Shown in pieces: positions 1 through 10,480 of a stretch of DNA of 64,000 nt. Below the pieces are notes generated by a model. It saw only the letters and a program-made list of their open reading frames with translations, was not told the origin of the DNA and made no database searches. This DNA is from Icerya purchasi (taxonomy: Eukaryota > Arthropoda > Insecta > Hemiptera > Monophlebidae), in NCBI GenBank assembly GCA_039619475.1, contig CM077115.1:486712400-486776399 (forward strand), in the 5' to 3' direction. Positions within the stretch are counted from its first letter, which is position 1. Each line of letters starts with the position of its first letter. A program made the position numbers and the translations under genes.

Positions 1-459
1 GTTTAAAAAGGTATTTGGGCTATTTAATATGAATAGAGGCTATTCAGATTATCGATTGTTCGTTCTAGAATATCCGCAGTCTATCTCTCCGGTTGCCGTT
101 GTTATTTCGCACTATACCGCTATAGGCCGTTAATATTATCTAGTAAATTACGGTCAGTTTTGTCGTAAAGCCGAAAACTAGTCAAAATTTAAGTAGCCGT
201 TACCGTTAGTAAGGATCAAGTCCTGTCAATCAAAACGCTAGACAACTACTGCATACTCTTGTTTGTCGACCGCACGCTAAACATGTTCTTTCTCCTGGTG
301 GTGGGGGGGGGGTCTAGTTCGGACGTTAACCCGGAATTTTTAATTCGAATCCGCGGCCCTTCTTGGAGGAAATGCGGGGTAGTTCATCTACGTTAAGGCT
401 CATTAAAAATAAATAATTTAAGGAAAATAATGAAAAGTAACAACGAGGATTTTACGTAC

Positions 460-668
460 CGACAACTGTAAAATTAACTCTTGTGTGCCTGGTAGGAGAA
501 TTCTTGAAGTCAACTCTACACCGATAAATCGATTCGTCTTCTAACTGAACACTGTCGATTATCAATCGAGCTGGACTGGTAACCGACTGGAAAGAAGCTC
601 TCTTACCGAACGCCTTAGGAGACGACCAGAACTTTGCCATATTGTACGGACGATTCCTTACGTCATAA
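460..668 (-). CDS. Sidestep-family exon: second half of Ig domain 1
   Basis: This internal coding exon (209 bases) encodes the second half of the first immunoglobulin V-type domain of a Sidestep-like protein. Sidestep proteins are cell-surface receptors that pair with Beaten path proteins in insect axon guidance. The exon starts after a polypyrimidine tract and CAG (acceptor at 669-671) and ends before GTACGT (donor from 459). Its translation runs YDVRNRP, then SVQLEDESIYRCRVDFKNSP, the F-strand D-x-x-x-Y-x-C region followed by the family's characteristic RVDFKNSPTR stretch. The first base completes a Ser codon with the AG left by the exon at 8588-8720, so the splice phases fit exactly. The exon ends in phase 1, usual for an Ig domain boundary. 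The Met at 640 is internal, not a start. The next exon lies beyond the left edge. Family assignment is strong; which Sidestep paralogue it is cannot be told. Confidence 0.85.
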
Positions 669-1190
669 CTGTAACAAAAGAAAAAAACATAGTCGAAATA
701 ATGCGACTAAACGAGTAGCTACGAGTATTTTATTTATTATCCGACATCGCCGTTACGAAGAAGAATCATGGTTCATAGCCTCAATCGAATAATCGTAATT
801 GGCTCGAACATTTCGAAATATTGTTGTCGCTGCGACAGGAAAAAATCAAATACTAGGCTGAGAGTGAAAAAGTTTTTCCATACTATATTCGTTAAAATTT
901 AATTAAATCACTGTTAATAAATATATAAATTGTAATAAACGCAAAACATATAAAAATATTACAATCAAACGAGTAAATGGTCATTAATCAATTTGGCATC
1001 ACTTTGCTGTTATGCAAGATACCGAAATAGTACCGTGCGATAACTTCCCCACAGTTTTACAGGTGCACCTTCCTTGCAAATGCATACGAGATAATAACTT
1101 TATTCATTTGGCCATTTCCTTAAGTGCCGCACTAATGCGCATGGTACTTTTATAATACTTTTACATTCTTACTACTTCAAGTAGGAAAAC
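669..1190. other. Intron, no feature seen
   Basis: This AT-rich intronic sequence follows the splice acceptor of the Sidestep exon. I see no coding stretch, repeat array or RNA gene before the first recognisable LINE sequence near 1200. Confidence 0.5.
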
Positions 1191-1246
1191 ATGTCCCCAT
1201 TCTCCTAAGTCTCAACAACGCTCTTCCTTTTAGACCTTTCAGGCCG

Positions 1247-1971
1247 TTGCACGCTCCTCACTGGCTCCTCTCCAAAACAGATTGGAATAAATTCCGATCT
1301 TTGGTGGATTCCTCACTCCCCCTTATTCTGGATTTTCCCGACTCGTCATCCCAATACAACTTCTTCATTCAATCTCTATATTCTGCTCTTTCCGCTTCCT
1401 CCCCTCCTTCTTCCTTTTCGCGCGGTCGTTCTTCCTCTTATGCCTCCTCTCTTTGGTGGAATGAAGAGTGTAAAGTTGCCTTCCAAAGAAGCACCGCTAC
1501 CTTCAAAGCTTTTCGCTCTTGTTCCTCAATATCCAACTTTTTAGCTCACAAAGAAGCTAACGCAAAAGCTCGGTACATTTCAAAATCTGCCAAGAGGAAC
1601 TCTTGGAAATCATTTTGTTCATCTTTCTATGGAAAATGGCCAAAGCGTTCAGATCTCCTCTTTCTGAGCGTCCCCACTTCTCCCATCCTTCTTTGCCTAA
1701 ACTTCACTCTTTCTTGGACTCTATTGCTCCTCCGTATGTCCCCACTTTCGAGGAATCGTACATTCCTTCACTCCCAAATTCCTCAGAACCTCATTTCCTA
1801 ACGTCTCCTTTCCGCTACGAGGAACTCTTGTCCGTCCTTAATAAAACCTCTCCTTCTGCTCCTGGCCTGGACGGTCTTTCTTTATCTATTCTTAAAAAAA
1901 CTCTCTCATTCCTCGCTGCTCTCCCTTCTGAATATCTTCAACTCTTTCCTACTCTCTGGTTTTACTCCTGA
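1247..1971 (+). pseudogene. LINE A ORF2, linker and N-terminal polymerase part (frameshifted)
   Basis: Two overlapping frames cover the region between endonuclease and polymerase. The first (to about 1620) includes SLWWNEECKVAFQRS and KEANAKARYISKSAKRNSWK, the usual basic helical linker of LINE ORF2 proteins. The second (from 1603) includes APGLDGLSLSILKK, the pre-fingers P-G-x-D-G motif just ahead of the reverse transcriptase. A further slip near 1965 turns the expected TPESWND sequence into a stop. This is a broken open reading frame of a mobile element, not a host gene. Confidence 0.8.
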
Positions 1972-1979
1972 GTCTTGGA

Positions 1980-3407
1980 ATGACTTCATCGTCATTCCAA
2001 TTCCTAAAAAAAAAACAGTGTTCCTTCCGTCCTATCTCCTTAGCCTCATGTCTGCGCAAACTCTTTGAAGGTTTAATAAATAACCGTCTCGTTTGGTGGC
2101 TTGAGCATAATAATCTAATTCCTTCTAATATGTTCGGTTTTCGCCCCGGGCTTGGCCCGGTAGATTGCATCAGTACCTTCCTTGCAGATATCTATAAATC
2201 ATTTCTATCAAAGAAATTTACTGTCGCTTCTTTTGTCGATGTCTGCTCTGCATTCGATAATGTGCATCTTCCTTCTCTGGGCTCCAAACTCCTCTCTCTT
2301 AATCTTCCTCCGGTTCTTATCACTCTTATACTCAACCTCTTTCAACATAGAACTCTTTATCTATCTTCTCCTTCTCTTTCCACCTCCAGATGCGTCTATC
2401 GTGGGCTTCCCCAGGGTTCCTGCCTTAGCCCCACTCTTTTTAATATTTACTCCTTCGATATTGCTTCGCTCTCTATTCCCTCTTTCTCTCTCCTTTTTGC
2501 TGATGACATTTTAGTTTATTCCACCTCAGATGATCTGTCCTCCGCCACCAACGATTTAAATCATTCATTGTCCCATCTTAGCAATGCTTTATCTACTCTC
2601 CACCTCTCTTTTTCCCCTTCCAAGTCTTCCTGTATAATTTTTGCTCTCCGCCCCTTTAATCGTGCTTTTATAAACATCAGCGTATCTGGTACACCTATTC
2701 CCACTGTTAATTCCATATGTTATCTAGGTCTTTTCTTAAATAGTCGCCTTACATTTCATGAACATATTAATTATATCTATAATTCCTCGATCAAAAAACT
2801 TAATCTCCTGAAATCTTTATCTCCGCTCAGATGGGGTGGGGACCCGTTCATTCTATTAATTCTATATAAATCGATTATTCGGTCCAAACTCGACTATTGT
2901 TCCTTCATTTATGGCAATGCCTCCAAGTCTCTCCTTTCGAAACTTGACGCAATTCAGAATTCCTGCCTTCGCCTATGCATTGGTGCTTTAAGATCTTCTC
3001 CTATTCCTGCGATTCTATCCGAAACTTGCACTCAACCTCTTTCCACTCGTCGTTCACTCCTCGGTTATCGATTTTTAATAAAACGCCTCCCCATTTTGTC
3101 ATCCAATATTATTCCTTCCTATCTTCATATCAAAAATCACTGGCTCTTGGCGCCTCATAGAATTCCGGTTTTATCGCATATAGCTGCTCGCGTTTCCAAT
3201 TTTTCTCCCTACGTTTCCTCTTATAACAGTCTTCCTTACTTTTCTCTCGATTTTAATAGCATATGGCACCCCATCAATTTCTCCTCTCTTCCAGTCCGAG
3301 CTAATTCTTCCTCTCACAATGTAGTCAACTTCGAATTCCTTCAGCTGCTGAACTCTGCTTTTCCTTCCCATGCCTTAATTTTCTCGGATGGCTCCAAGAG
3401 TGATTAG
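1980..3407 (+). pseudogene. LINE A reverse transcriptase plus start of RNase H
   Basis: A 475-residue open stretch holds most of the reverse transcriptase of this LINE. Visible motifs in order are FRPISLASCLRKLFE (fingers), GFRPG, FVDVCSAFDNVH (palm, first catalytic Asp), GLPQGSCLSPTLFNIY and FADDILVY (catalytic pair), then CYLGLFLNSRL (thumb). Near the C-terminus ALIFSDGSKSD matches the first catalytic Asp strand of RNase H, and the frame then stops. The Met at 1980 falls inside the domain and is not a true start. The palm residues look intact here, but the frame is disconnected on both sides, so the protein cannot be made whole. Confidence 0.85.
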
Positions 3408-3723
3408 ACTTTGGACTGACATGTATCCATCTTTATTCTCAAATCGCTTTTCACAGTACCGTCTTATTCAACCGGTTCCTAGTTTCCTGCCTTGGTTTCA
3501 ATCTATTCCTACCTATCGTCGTTCCACTGTTGTTTCCTTAATTAGGCTTAGAATCAATCATTCTCTACTCCCTTCTTCACGCTTTCGTTTTTCTTTAGCT
3601 CTTTCTCCTTTCTGCTCTCTTCACGCTTCTGAGCCTTCTTGTATTTGTGACACTCAAATCACATCCTATTCGAATGTTCTACACTCTCTAACGAACGCTC
3701 CTTTCTTTACGCCCAACTTCTAG
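3388..3723 (+). pseudogene. LINE A C-terminal segment after RNase H
   Basis: This 111-residue frame overlaps the end of the polymerase frame in another register. It carries the conserved tail RRSTVVSLIRLRINHSLLPS followed by a run ending in SPFCSLHASEPSCICDT. Tails of this type close RNase H-bearing LINE proteins. The same tail is recognisable at 45 kb on the minus strand (IIRLRLDHTLLPSSRFRFH) and more weakly at 42.6 kb. Part of the RNase H domain appears to be missing between this segment and the polymerase frame, which suggests an internal deletion. Confidence 0.7.
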
Positions 3724-3925
3724 TTTTCGGTCTTCCTACTCCCTTTAACGATACCTATATTCTTTTCTTCCCATTGCCTTCAGTTATTCCATTGCTGCTG
3801 TCCTTTGTCTTTTCAATTTCTGACCGCTTGGCTATTTAGTTATAACTCATAATTTTTCATGATGTTGGGTCAAGGCCGCTGGCGCGCCCAGGGTAGGGAA
3901 AAAAAAAGAAAAAAAGGAAAACATC

Positions 3926-4342
3926 AGCAGGGATTTCATTTGTTCCTAGTGTCTTATATTTTTTCTTGAAATAAACAATATTACCAGTTCTGTCGGCGAA
4001 CGAGGTACTATTAATTGCAGCAAAATATTACTCGTTGAATTAGACCGAAGAGATTAGTTTTAAGTAAAAGGGAATTCTCCTATGTAAAGATACGAAGTGA
4101 ACAGATATGGAAGTTATGAGGGACTCATTAAGAAGAGGAGGATTATTGGATGGGAATGTGAGATCTGGGCGCAAGCAGGAGGTAGTAGCGATTTCTTCCA
4201 ATGAAAATGATACGGTTTTCGATTTTGCAGAGCAAAGCTTATTTGACTTCGAAACTATTCGAATTGTGGAAGATTCATTGCTTTAAGTGGGGGGCGGCCT
4301 CCTTTTTGACGACAGTGTCAACGAGTAAATTTTTTTTAATGA
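3926..4342. other. Intronic spacer with a 59-residue open frame
   Basis: No mobile element is recognised here. A short open frame on the plus strand, ATG at 4107 to TAA at 4284-4286, encodes 59 residues rich in acidic and hydrophobic residues (ending FDFETIRIVEDSLL). It has an in-frame stop just upstream and no recognisable domain. It could be a chance frame or a remnant of an element's coding sequence. Confidence 0.3.
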
Positions 4343-4780
4343 CTATATATATACAACTGCAATTCCCGCAATAATTATTGAGCATAATAATCGTTGGTTG
4401 CAAAGAAAATTTGTAAATAAGTGTATATTTTTATAATTCCATTTTGACGAAAGTAGTCTGAAAACGCGACAGCTAGCCCCTGTGAATTTAAATCCAACTA
4501 GTATTACAGTACGGATCCAAACCACCATACCAATTTCAGTTAGATTATTTCTGCTTCAAATGGTATGATGATTAGCTTCTTTACTGTAATATTAATTTCA
4601 GTTAGATTCAGAAGGACCAGCTGCTACGTTTTCAGACTACTGACGAATACACTAAAATACTTTACTTTCACAAAAAACCAACCGCTACGACTATTACTGC
4701 TCGCTTCGATGGTTCATAAAATAAAGCCCATTTATCGCCTTTTTTTATTTTTTATTTTTGGCTCAAAAAAGTAATTTATT
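4343..4780. repeat. Decayed inverted repeat
   Basis: The minus-strand reading of 4343-4528 and the plus-strand reading of 4558-4780 are similar. They share TACTGTAATA and CGTTTTCAGACTACT in the same order, and their chance translations share SC-x-VFRLL. By eye the arms match at about two thirds of positions around a short spacer. This looks like an old foldback-type or MITE insertion in the Sidestep intron. No protein is encoded. Confidence 0.5.
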
Positions 4781-5041
4781 TACGTTGAATTTCTTTCTTC
4801 CTTTCATTTCCCTCATCCTTCTTCCTACTCTGTCATTTTTATATAATACGCCGAGCAATTGATAAGACTCAATGAACACTTAAGATGTATACATAGTTAT
4901 TTCGAAACAACATAGCCGTGACAATGTCGTGACCGAGGTGCTAAGGGCACTCGAATAGACTAAACAGCAAAAACCAGGAACTTGAATTGGTGAAAATGTA
5001 TTATATCAATATACTTTTCTTAACTGAAACCCACCGCTAAC

Positions 5042-5201
5042 TTTTATGTAAAATTTTCTTTTTCCTTTTTTACCATTTTTTTAAAATATTATTATTTGGT
5101 AGCTTTAAATCAAATTAAAGGTATTAATTTGATTTAAAGCTACCAAATAATAATATTTTAAAAAAATGGTAAAAAAGAAAAAAGAAAATTTTACATAAAA
5201 A
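5042..5201. repeat. Near-perfect 160-base palindrome
   Basis: Two arms of about 77 bases (5042-5118 and 5124-5201) are reverse complements with about one mismatch, around a five-base loop (AGGTA). The innermost arm sequence is AGCTTTAAATCAAATTAA. The near-identity implies a recent origin or correction between arms. No terminal motif of a known MITE family is evident and no coding sequence is present. Confidence 0.9.
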
Positions 5202-6681
5202 GGAAAAACATAGTATGGAGGAAACTAAAAAAATTGAACTCTTCATGTAAGAAAATTCTGCCTACAGCTAGAGCCACATGACTGAACAATAACAGTGACT
5301 AATGTGATTCATGGTAAACTGTGCTAATATGTTCACTGCAATTAAAATGTAAATGATCTTCAACGACTCAATCGCACTCTGTTATGCCCTATATGAAGTC
5401 TAGAGGTAGCAGTCACAAATTTTCGAACGAAATTATCCGGAACGTTGAGATATTGTAATACCAAGACCTAAACTAGAAGAGTTGGTTGGACTAATTTGTA
5501 AGACCTGTCTAAACGCGCACTCTTAAAATTTTCTCATTCAATTAATTTATTTTAACCATATCCAAAATGTCGATAAATAGAATGTGGAAGAATATTTTTT
5601 TCAAAGGCTGTTTAGTCGCCCGATCCACCAATTTGGTAAAAATGGAACCCGACCAAACTTTACTGTACCTCCTTCATGCGGAATTTTTTGGTGAATTTTG
5701 ATTGGAAAATCAGAAGGGAATTTCATGATAATCGAAGCGATTGTTACTACTAGCTAAAAATCTGCTTGACCAATCTAACACATTAATGATGAATCTTGGC
5801 CAGAATCTTATTTGACGTTGATCATAATAAAGTTTAACTTTGGCGGATAACAGGAAAAACGCAATACTTGTCACGTTTCTCTCCCTTTTAACTTTTTATA
5901 ACCATATAGAGTTACCGGAATACGCCTGGAGAGGGAAGGGGATGCCAGTTCTTTCTCGTATGGTCGCGAAGTCCATAATAATAATAACGGCATCATCATT
6001 GAGAATCCTCTTTCCGATAAATACACTTTTACGATTTTAAAAAGCCGCTTTGACTCTCCGAGCAAATTACAGTTTCTTTTTTCTCTAACGTAATTGTATA
6101 TTGTATGTCATGTAAAGTCGCAGACTTCGCTGCTAATTTCACTCCTAAGGTACTGTTGCGACCTGGAAGCCGATTATCAGTCACGGCAACAAATCTGAAA
6201 CTGTGTTACTTGTATCCGTTGATATCTGTAACAGTTTTCTTGGAATAATAGACTAGTGATTTCCTGAATTGCCTTCCAACGGATTTTCTATTCAGGACTG
6301 TCTACACTCTTAGCCGAATGGATCCCGTCCGGTACGACCTACTCGCTCTAGACTGATATTTACCGATTCGCCTAAGATATGTCGACAGGGAGCGAATTGT
6401 AGATAGTGTAGAGCAGTAAAATGGCGATCAGTACTTTTTGGTAGGAACGCTCATGCCACCGTTTTCTCCTATCAGCATTGATCAGCAGTAAAGCAGTTTA
6501 ATAGAAAATTACCAGCCCGTATATTATAACTCACATGGATGTTTTGTTTTTTCACTGGTAGGACCATGCGACGATCGAAAGACCACTTGTATTACAGAAT
6601 GAGAGTTACGAAAACCTGTGCCACGCAACTATAATACAGAAATAACATTTCTGCATCGTTGCATGACTAGAAATAAATTTA
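5202..6681. other. Intronic spacer, nothing recognised
   Basis: About 1.5 kb of AT-rich sequence lies between the palindrome and the mariner element. Short open frames at 5840-6065 overlap on both strands and have no recognisable motif, so I regard them as chance. Confidence 0.4.
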
Positions 6682-7991
6682 ACGGGTGATTTTTTAAGAG
6701 TTAAGTTTTTCAGGTTGGCAGCACTGGTTGGTATTGGCGTCCAAACGTCATCTGTCAAAGTGAAAAGTTTTCAGTATACTCTCTGCCATTTCATCATCAT
6801 GGAAAGACTTACAAACGAGCAACGATTGTGATATGGTTGAAATCTATCATCAAAAACCAGTGCTCTGTGAAAAATGTGCACCGTTTGTCATATTATGGTC
6901 GTCATAATCGACACCTGGTAAATCAACAATTCGTGCTCTAATCACCAAATTTCGCACCAAATTTACTTTGTTGGACATTAAACCGTCGACTACTCGCATG
7001 CGTACAGTGCGTACCGAAGAGAATATTGCAGTCGTAGCGTCCAGTGTTAATGAGGATCGTGAAATGTCAATTCGTCGTCGTTCTCAGCAATTGGGCATGT
7101 GTTACTCAACCTCATGGAAAATTTTACGCGTCGATTTAGGTTTGAAAGCCTATAAAATTCAACTTCTGCAAGAATTGAAGCTGAAGGACCTACCACAATG
7201 TCTAGTTTTTGGTGAATGGGCCTTAGAACAGCTCCATGAAAATCCGCTGTTTTATCGAAAAATTGTGTTCAGCGATGAGGCTAATTTCTGGCTCAACGGA
7301 TACGTAAATAAGCAAAACTGTCGCATGTGCAGTGATGAACAGCCACATGCCATACAAGAATTGCCGATGCATCCCGAAAAAACGACAGTTTGGTGTGGTT
7401 TATGGGCTGTTGGCATCATCGGTCCATTTTTCTTCAAAGACGACCGTGGAAGAAATGTTACCGTCAACGGCGAACGATATCGAGCCATGATACGCGACTT
7501 TTTTTTGCCCCAGTTGGCTGAGTTGAACTTGGTTGACATGTGGTTTCATCAAGCCTGTGCCACATGCCACGCAGCTCGTGAAACAGTGGACATGTTGAAG
7601 GATGAATTTGGTGAGCAGCTTATCTCTCGAAATGGCCCTGTGAGTTGGCCGCCAAGATCATGCGATTTAACGCCTCTTGATTATTTCTTGTGGGATTATG
7701 TAAAGTCGTTAGTCTATGTGGACAATCCGAACACGATTGAAGCCTTACAGGATAACATAATACGCGTAATTCGTGGAATACAGGACGAAATGCTCGAAAA
7801 AGTGATGCAAAATTGGACCTGCCGAATAGACCATTTGAAACGGAGCCGCGGACAACATTTACATGAAGTTATCTTTAAAACGTAAATGGCTAAGGCCAAT
7901 TTATCGATTCCAATAAAAATTTTGAATATATTATGCAAATTTGAGTGATTTATTCGATTTTTAAAAAAACTACGCTTAAAAAATCACGCTT
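6682..7991 (+). mobile_element. mariner-type DNA transposon (rosa-like, DD41D)
   Basis: This 1.3 kb Tc1/mariner-superfamily element is flanked on both sides by TA (6680-6681 and 7992-7993), the target of this superfamily. Its ends form short imperfect inverted repeats sharing GTGATTTTTTAAG (left ACGGGTGATTTTTTAAGAG; right, reversed, AAGCGTGATTTTTTAAGCG). It carries one transposase frame with intact ends but disabled coding sequence. It sits inside the Sidestep intron in the opposite orientation to the host gene. Confidence 0.9.
6799..7885 (+). pseudogene. mariner transposase, disabled
   Basis: The ancestral start is probably the ATG at 6799 (MERLTNEQR), but a stop follows almost at once and the helix-turn-helix N-terminus is out of frame. 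A clean frame of 305 residues runs from 6968 to the natural C-terminus (HLHEVIFKT). Catalytic residues, counted from the Met at 6968, are Asp103 in FSDEANFW and the final Asp in CDLTPLDYFLW (Asp238; Asp233 lies five residues before). The second catalytic Asp expected before GATCH is replaced: the protein reads WFHQACATCH, so residue 196 is Ala. The spacing from 196 to 238 leaves 41 residues, which fits the DD41D (rosa-like) group. The transposase is therefore doubly dead: no intact DNA-binding start and a lost metal ligand. Confidence 0.85.
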
Positions 7992-7993
7992 TA

Positions 7994-8316
7994 GAACTAT
8001 AGTCCTACATAACCCACTTTTTTATGGTGTTGTCACATTTAAAACAATCTACAAGTTGGACATCGGACACCTTTAAGGGTGAATAAAAATACCATTAATC
8101 ACATATTTAATGGAAAAGAAAAAGAAAAAACAACTTCTATCTCGACATTTACGTATATAACAATTTGGTAATGGAGAAAGTAACGTTTCATCAACTTACA
8201 ACGATGTTTCTTGGTAAAGCATTCAAAAGGCGGCCGAAGAACAACCCAGTTTGAGCAGTGTCACCGATTACATTATACTAAGGTAAATTAATGTAATCTT
8301 TATTACGGATTCAAAA
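7994..8316. other. Intronic spacer
   Basis: AT-rich sequence lies between the mariner and the small inverted repeat at 8317. Nothing coding or repetitive is recognised. Confidence 0.4.
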
Positions 8317-8439
8317 ATATAAATCAATAAATCAATAAAAAAAACAAAACAATTAAACTGCATAGAAATTGAATAATTTCCGAGCTTCAAATATACATAT
8401 AATTGTTTTGTTTTTTTTTATTGATTTATTGATTTATAT
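8317..8439. repeat. Short inverted repeat (hairpin)
   Basis: Arms 8317-8354 and 8401-8439 are reverse complements apart from one extra base, around a 46-base spacer. They include AATCAATAAATCAATAAAA and ACAAAACAATT. It lies about 150 bases from the donor of the Sidestep exon, inside the intron. It resembles a tiny foldback or MITE, with no coding content. Confidence 0.8.
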
Positions 8440-8587
8440 ATATATCCTCCCAGTTTTTCTCTCGCTGAAAAATGGAAAATGAAAATCGCGAAATAGGAAT
8501 AAAAAACAATGAATAGAAACGTTTAATTGGTGCGGAACACAGATCATTCTGGCTGTTTACTTAGAACAAGAATTGTTTTAAAGGTAC

Positions 8588-8720
8588 CTGTATATTGGTT
8601 CCGCTTCGGCATCTTTGAACCAAAGGACCATGAAAACAACGTCATCATTTTGCTTTGGTTTTATGTCGCACGGCAAATGAGCTTTTCTTAATAACACTGC
8701 TGATACGTTCGTTATCGGTA
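8588..8720 (-). CDS. Sidestep-family exon: start of Ig domain 1
   Basis: This coding exon (133 bases) carries the first half of the Sidestep V-type Ig domain, with the B-strand cysteine in LPCDIK, then MVLWFKD and EPIY. It ends at CAG before GTACCT (donor 8586-8587). The last two bases, AG, join the T at 668 to give Ser, reading EPIY-S-YDVR, which is the family pattern. On the 5' side a TTTTATTTCTTGCAG acceptor sits at 8721-8723, so I prefer an internal exon. The alternative is that translation starts at the ATG at 8767-8769. The acceptor's pyrimidine tract then reads as a hydrophobic stretch (MYIFVLFLA) that mimics a signal peptide. If the splice is real, the signal-peptide exon lies further right and I could not find it. 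The intron between this exon and the next (669-8587) is 7.9 kb and full of transposons. Confidence 0.8.
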
Positions 8721-9904
8721 CTGCAAGAAATAAAACAAAAATATACATTAATAAAGAATCTTTTTCCATCCTGTTTGTTAAATATAGAAATATAATAAGT
8801 TAATAATAAAGAGTATGATTTAGATTTTGTCTCTGACCACACATAGTGATTTGTGTTTTAGCTGATGATGGGTTATGCCCGAAAACATTATTAAGTAAGA
8901 AATTTATTTTATTCTTATATTATTTGTTATAATTGTTTATTCTGTCAGTTATTGTTAATTTATTATAAAAACATACATTTCAATTACACCTTTATATACA
9001 TATATATATATATATGCGATATAACAATAATAGTTGACAATGTGTGCGCATTTGATTAAAAAGTAATTTTTATACTATATCCATTCTACGCATTTATTCG
9101 CCTCAATGGTTTTTCTTATTTTTTTTCACCTTTCTGGTTAATGAATCCCGTTCGTTAATTAAACTCTAAATATTCGGCAGATTAAAAACGAAAATCAAGA
9201 GGAAGATTGGTTGAAAATTACTTCGGTAAAAACGAATATCTTGGTCGGAGAAAAAAAATAAATAAGTGTTACACGACAGCTAATGTTTTATTATATTTTT
9301 TTTTATTAAAAAATGAAATGGTACTTTCGTTTTTTTTATGTTTGTTTGCGCATAACTTAAAGCCATGTTCATCGATAAGTGTTCCTTCGGCAGTGCCACT
9401 ATAAAGTATACCGCTAAGTATCGGTAAACACGGTTACTCAGTAGTCATCGCAAAACATGAACAAATGTGGTCCCTTTAGATAATTTTCTTTTATTAATAT
9501 AACAAACGCCGATGACACTTGCAAAATATTATCGACATTAAACATGGTAATTTGAAGAGTTTGAAGTATTATCAACCAGTCATTAGGAGTTTTCAAAGCC
9601 TTTCAAATCTAAATATCATCTCAAATCCCAAATTATAAATAATCGGCTTAGAATCTGAAAACATTTGGAACCCCCTTGAGAATAGAAATTGAAGAAAATC
9701 GTATTCAAATAATAAACCAAGATTTAAATATTTAAATAACAAACAGTTCAACGAAATAGTTACCAGATATTAGAACGATTATGAACTAATTTTTACCGAT
9801 TACACTATTGATAAAGCTGCGGGATAATTCGCATCTTTCTTCTATTACCCCCCCCCCCCCCTTAAGAGGTTTCAAACGTATATCGAATAACATATGCCGG
9901 ATCT
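8721..9904. other. Sequence upstream of Sidestep exon, nothing recognised
   Basis: This is probably the preceding intron of the Sidestep-family gene. It includes a short TA run near 9000-9015 and a poly-C tract at 9848-9861. I could not identify a signal-peptide exon. Confidence 0.4.
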
Positions 9905-10480
9905 TTTTATATAGTAGAGCTATACGCTATAAATATGGCATTAGAATATATAGAAAATAATTGCAACAAGAAAATATTGATACTAACGGATTCGATCGGA
10001 GTAATAAAAAAAAATTTAAAACAGGTATTCCTCAAAAAAACGACTAATGTTGAAACAAAAATCAAGAAAATTGCGTACATAAATTAAAGAAGCAAATAAC
10101 TTTTGTTGTATTTATGTAGATCTCGGCACACGTTGGAATATATAGAAACGAAATAGCTGATTCCTTGACAAATTCTGATATGGCAAAACAAAGTTAAATT
10201 AGGAGGAACATTTGGCAATTATAAAAGAACATTTATTAAACCAGCAGAAGGCATCATGCAGAGGAAGTCCATTCAGTATAAAGGCAAATGATAATCTCAA
10301 TTAATCAATTGATGGACATCCATGATTCGGATATACATCTTGCACGTTTAGGAATTACAGGCAGCAAGGCGCGAAATTTTCGTGGTTTGGAAGGATTGTT
10401 AGAGCATACAGCATTAAATCTGAACATAGAGCAAAAACTTCATTGAAAGCAATCCTGGAAAACCTAAAAGCTTTAGTTGT
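9905..10480 (+). pseudogene. LINE RNase H remnant
   Basis: Scattered pieces of a LINE RNase H domain can be read on the plus strand with frameshifts. They are VELYAINMALEYIE (the catalytic Glu helix), ILILTDSIGV (a catalytic Asp strand) and, about 110 bases on, SRHVGIYRNEIADSLT (the H-V-G-I-x-x-N-E-x-A-D helix). A degenerate C-terminal tail follows to about 10480. The polymerase part is absent. The RNase H type is common to I, R1, LOA and Jockey-related elements; I cannot assign this piece to the same family as LINE A. Confidence 0.7.

Larger units (their letters stand above)
1200..3925 (+). mobile_element. LINE A: 5'-truncated, decayed RNase H-type retrotransposon
   Basis: A non-LTR retrotransposon lies on the plus strand inside the Sidestep intron. 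It is truncated at the 5' side: no endonuclease core is visible and the sequence opens in the linker that follows the endonuclease (SLWWNEECK). Polymerase and the start of RNase H follow. It ends in an A-rich tail (about 3899-3925) after a short 3' region. The reading frame shifts near 1620 and near 1970, and is broken again after the RNase H start (3407), so the copy is dead. Other fragments of the same clade occur at 26.3, 42.6 and 45 kb. The RNase H and the C-terminal CD-x-x-H-x-x-F-E-C type motif of those copies point to the I/LOA/Jockey assemblage; the exact clade is not settled. Confidence 0.85.
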
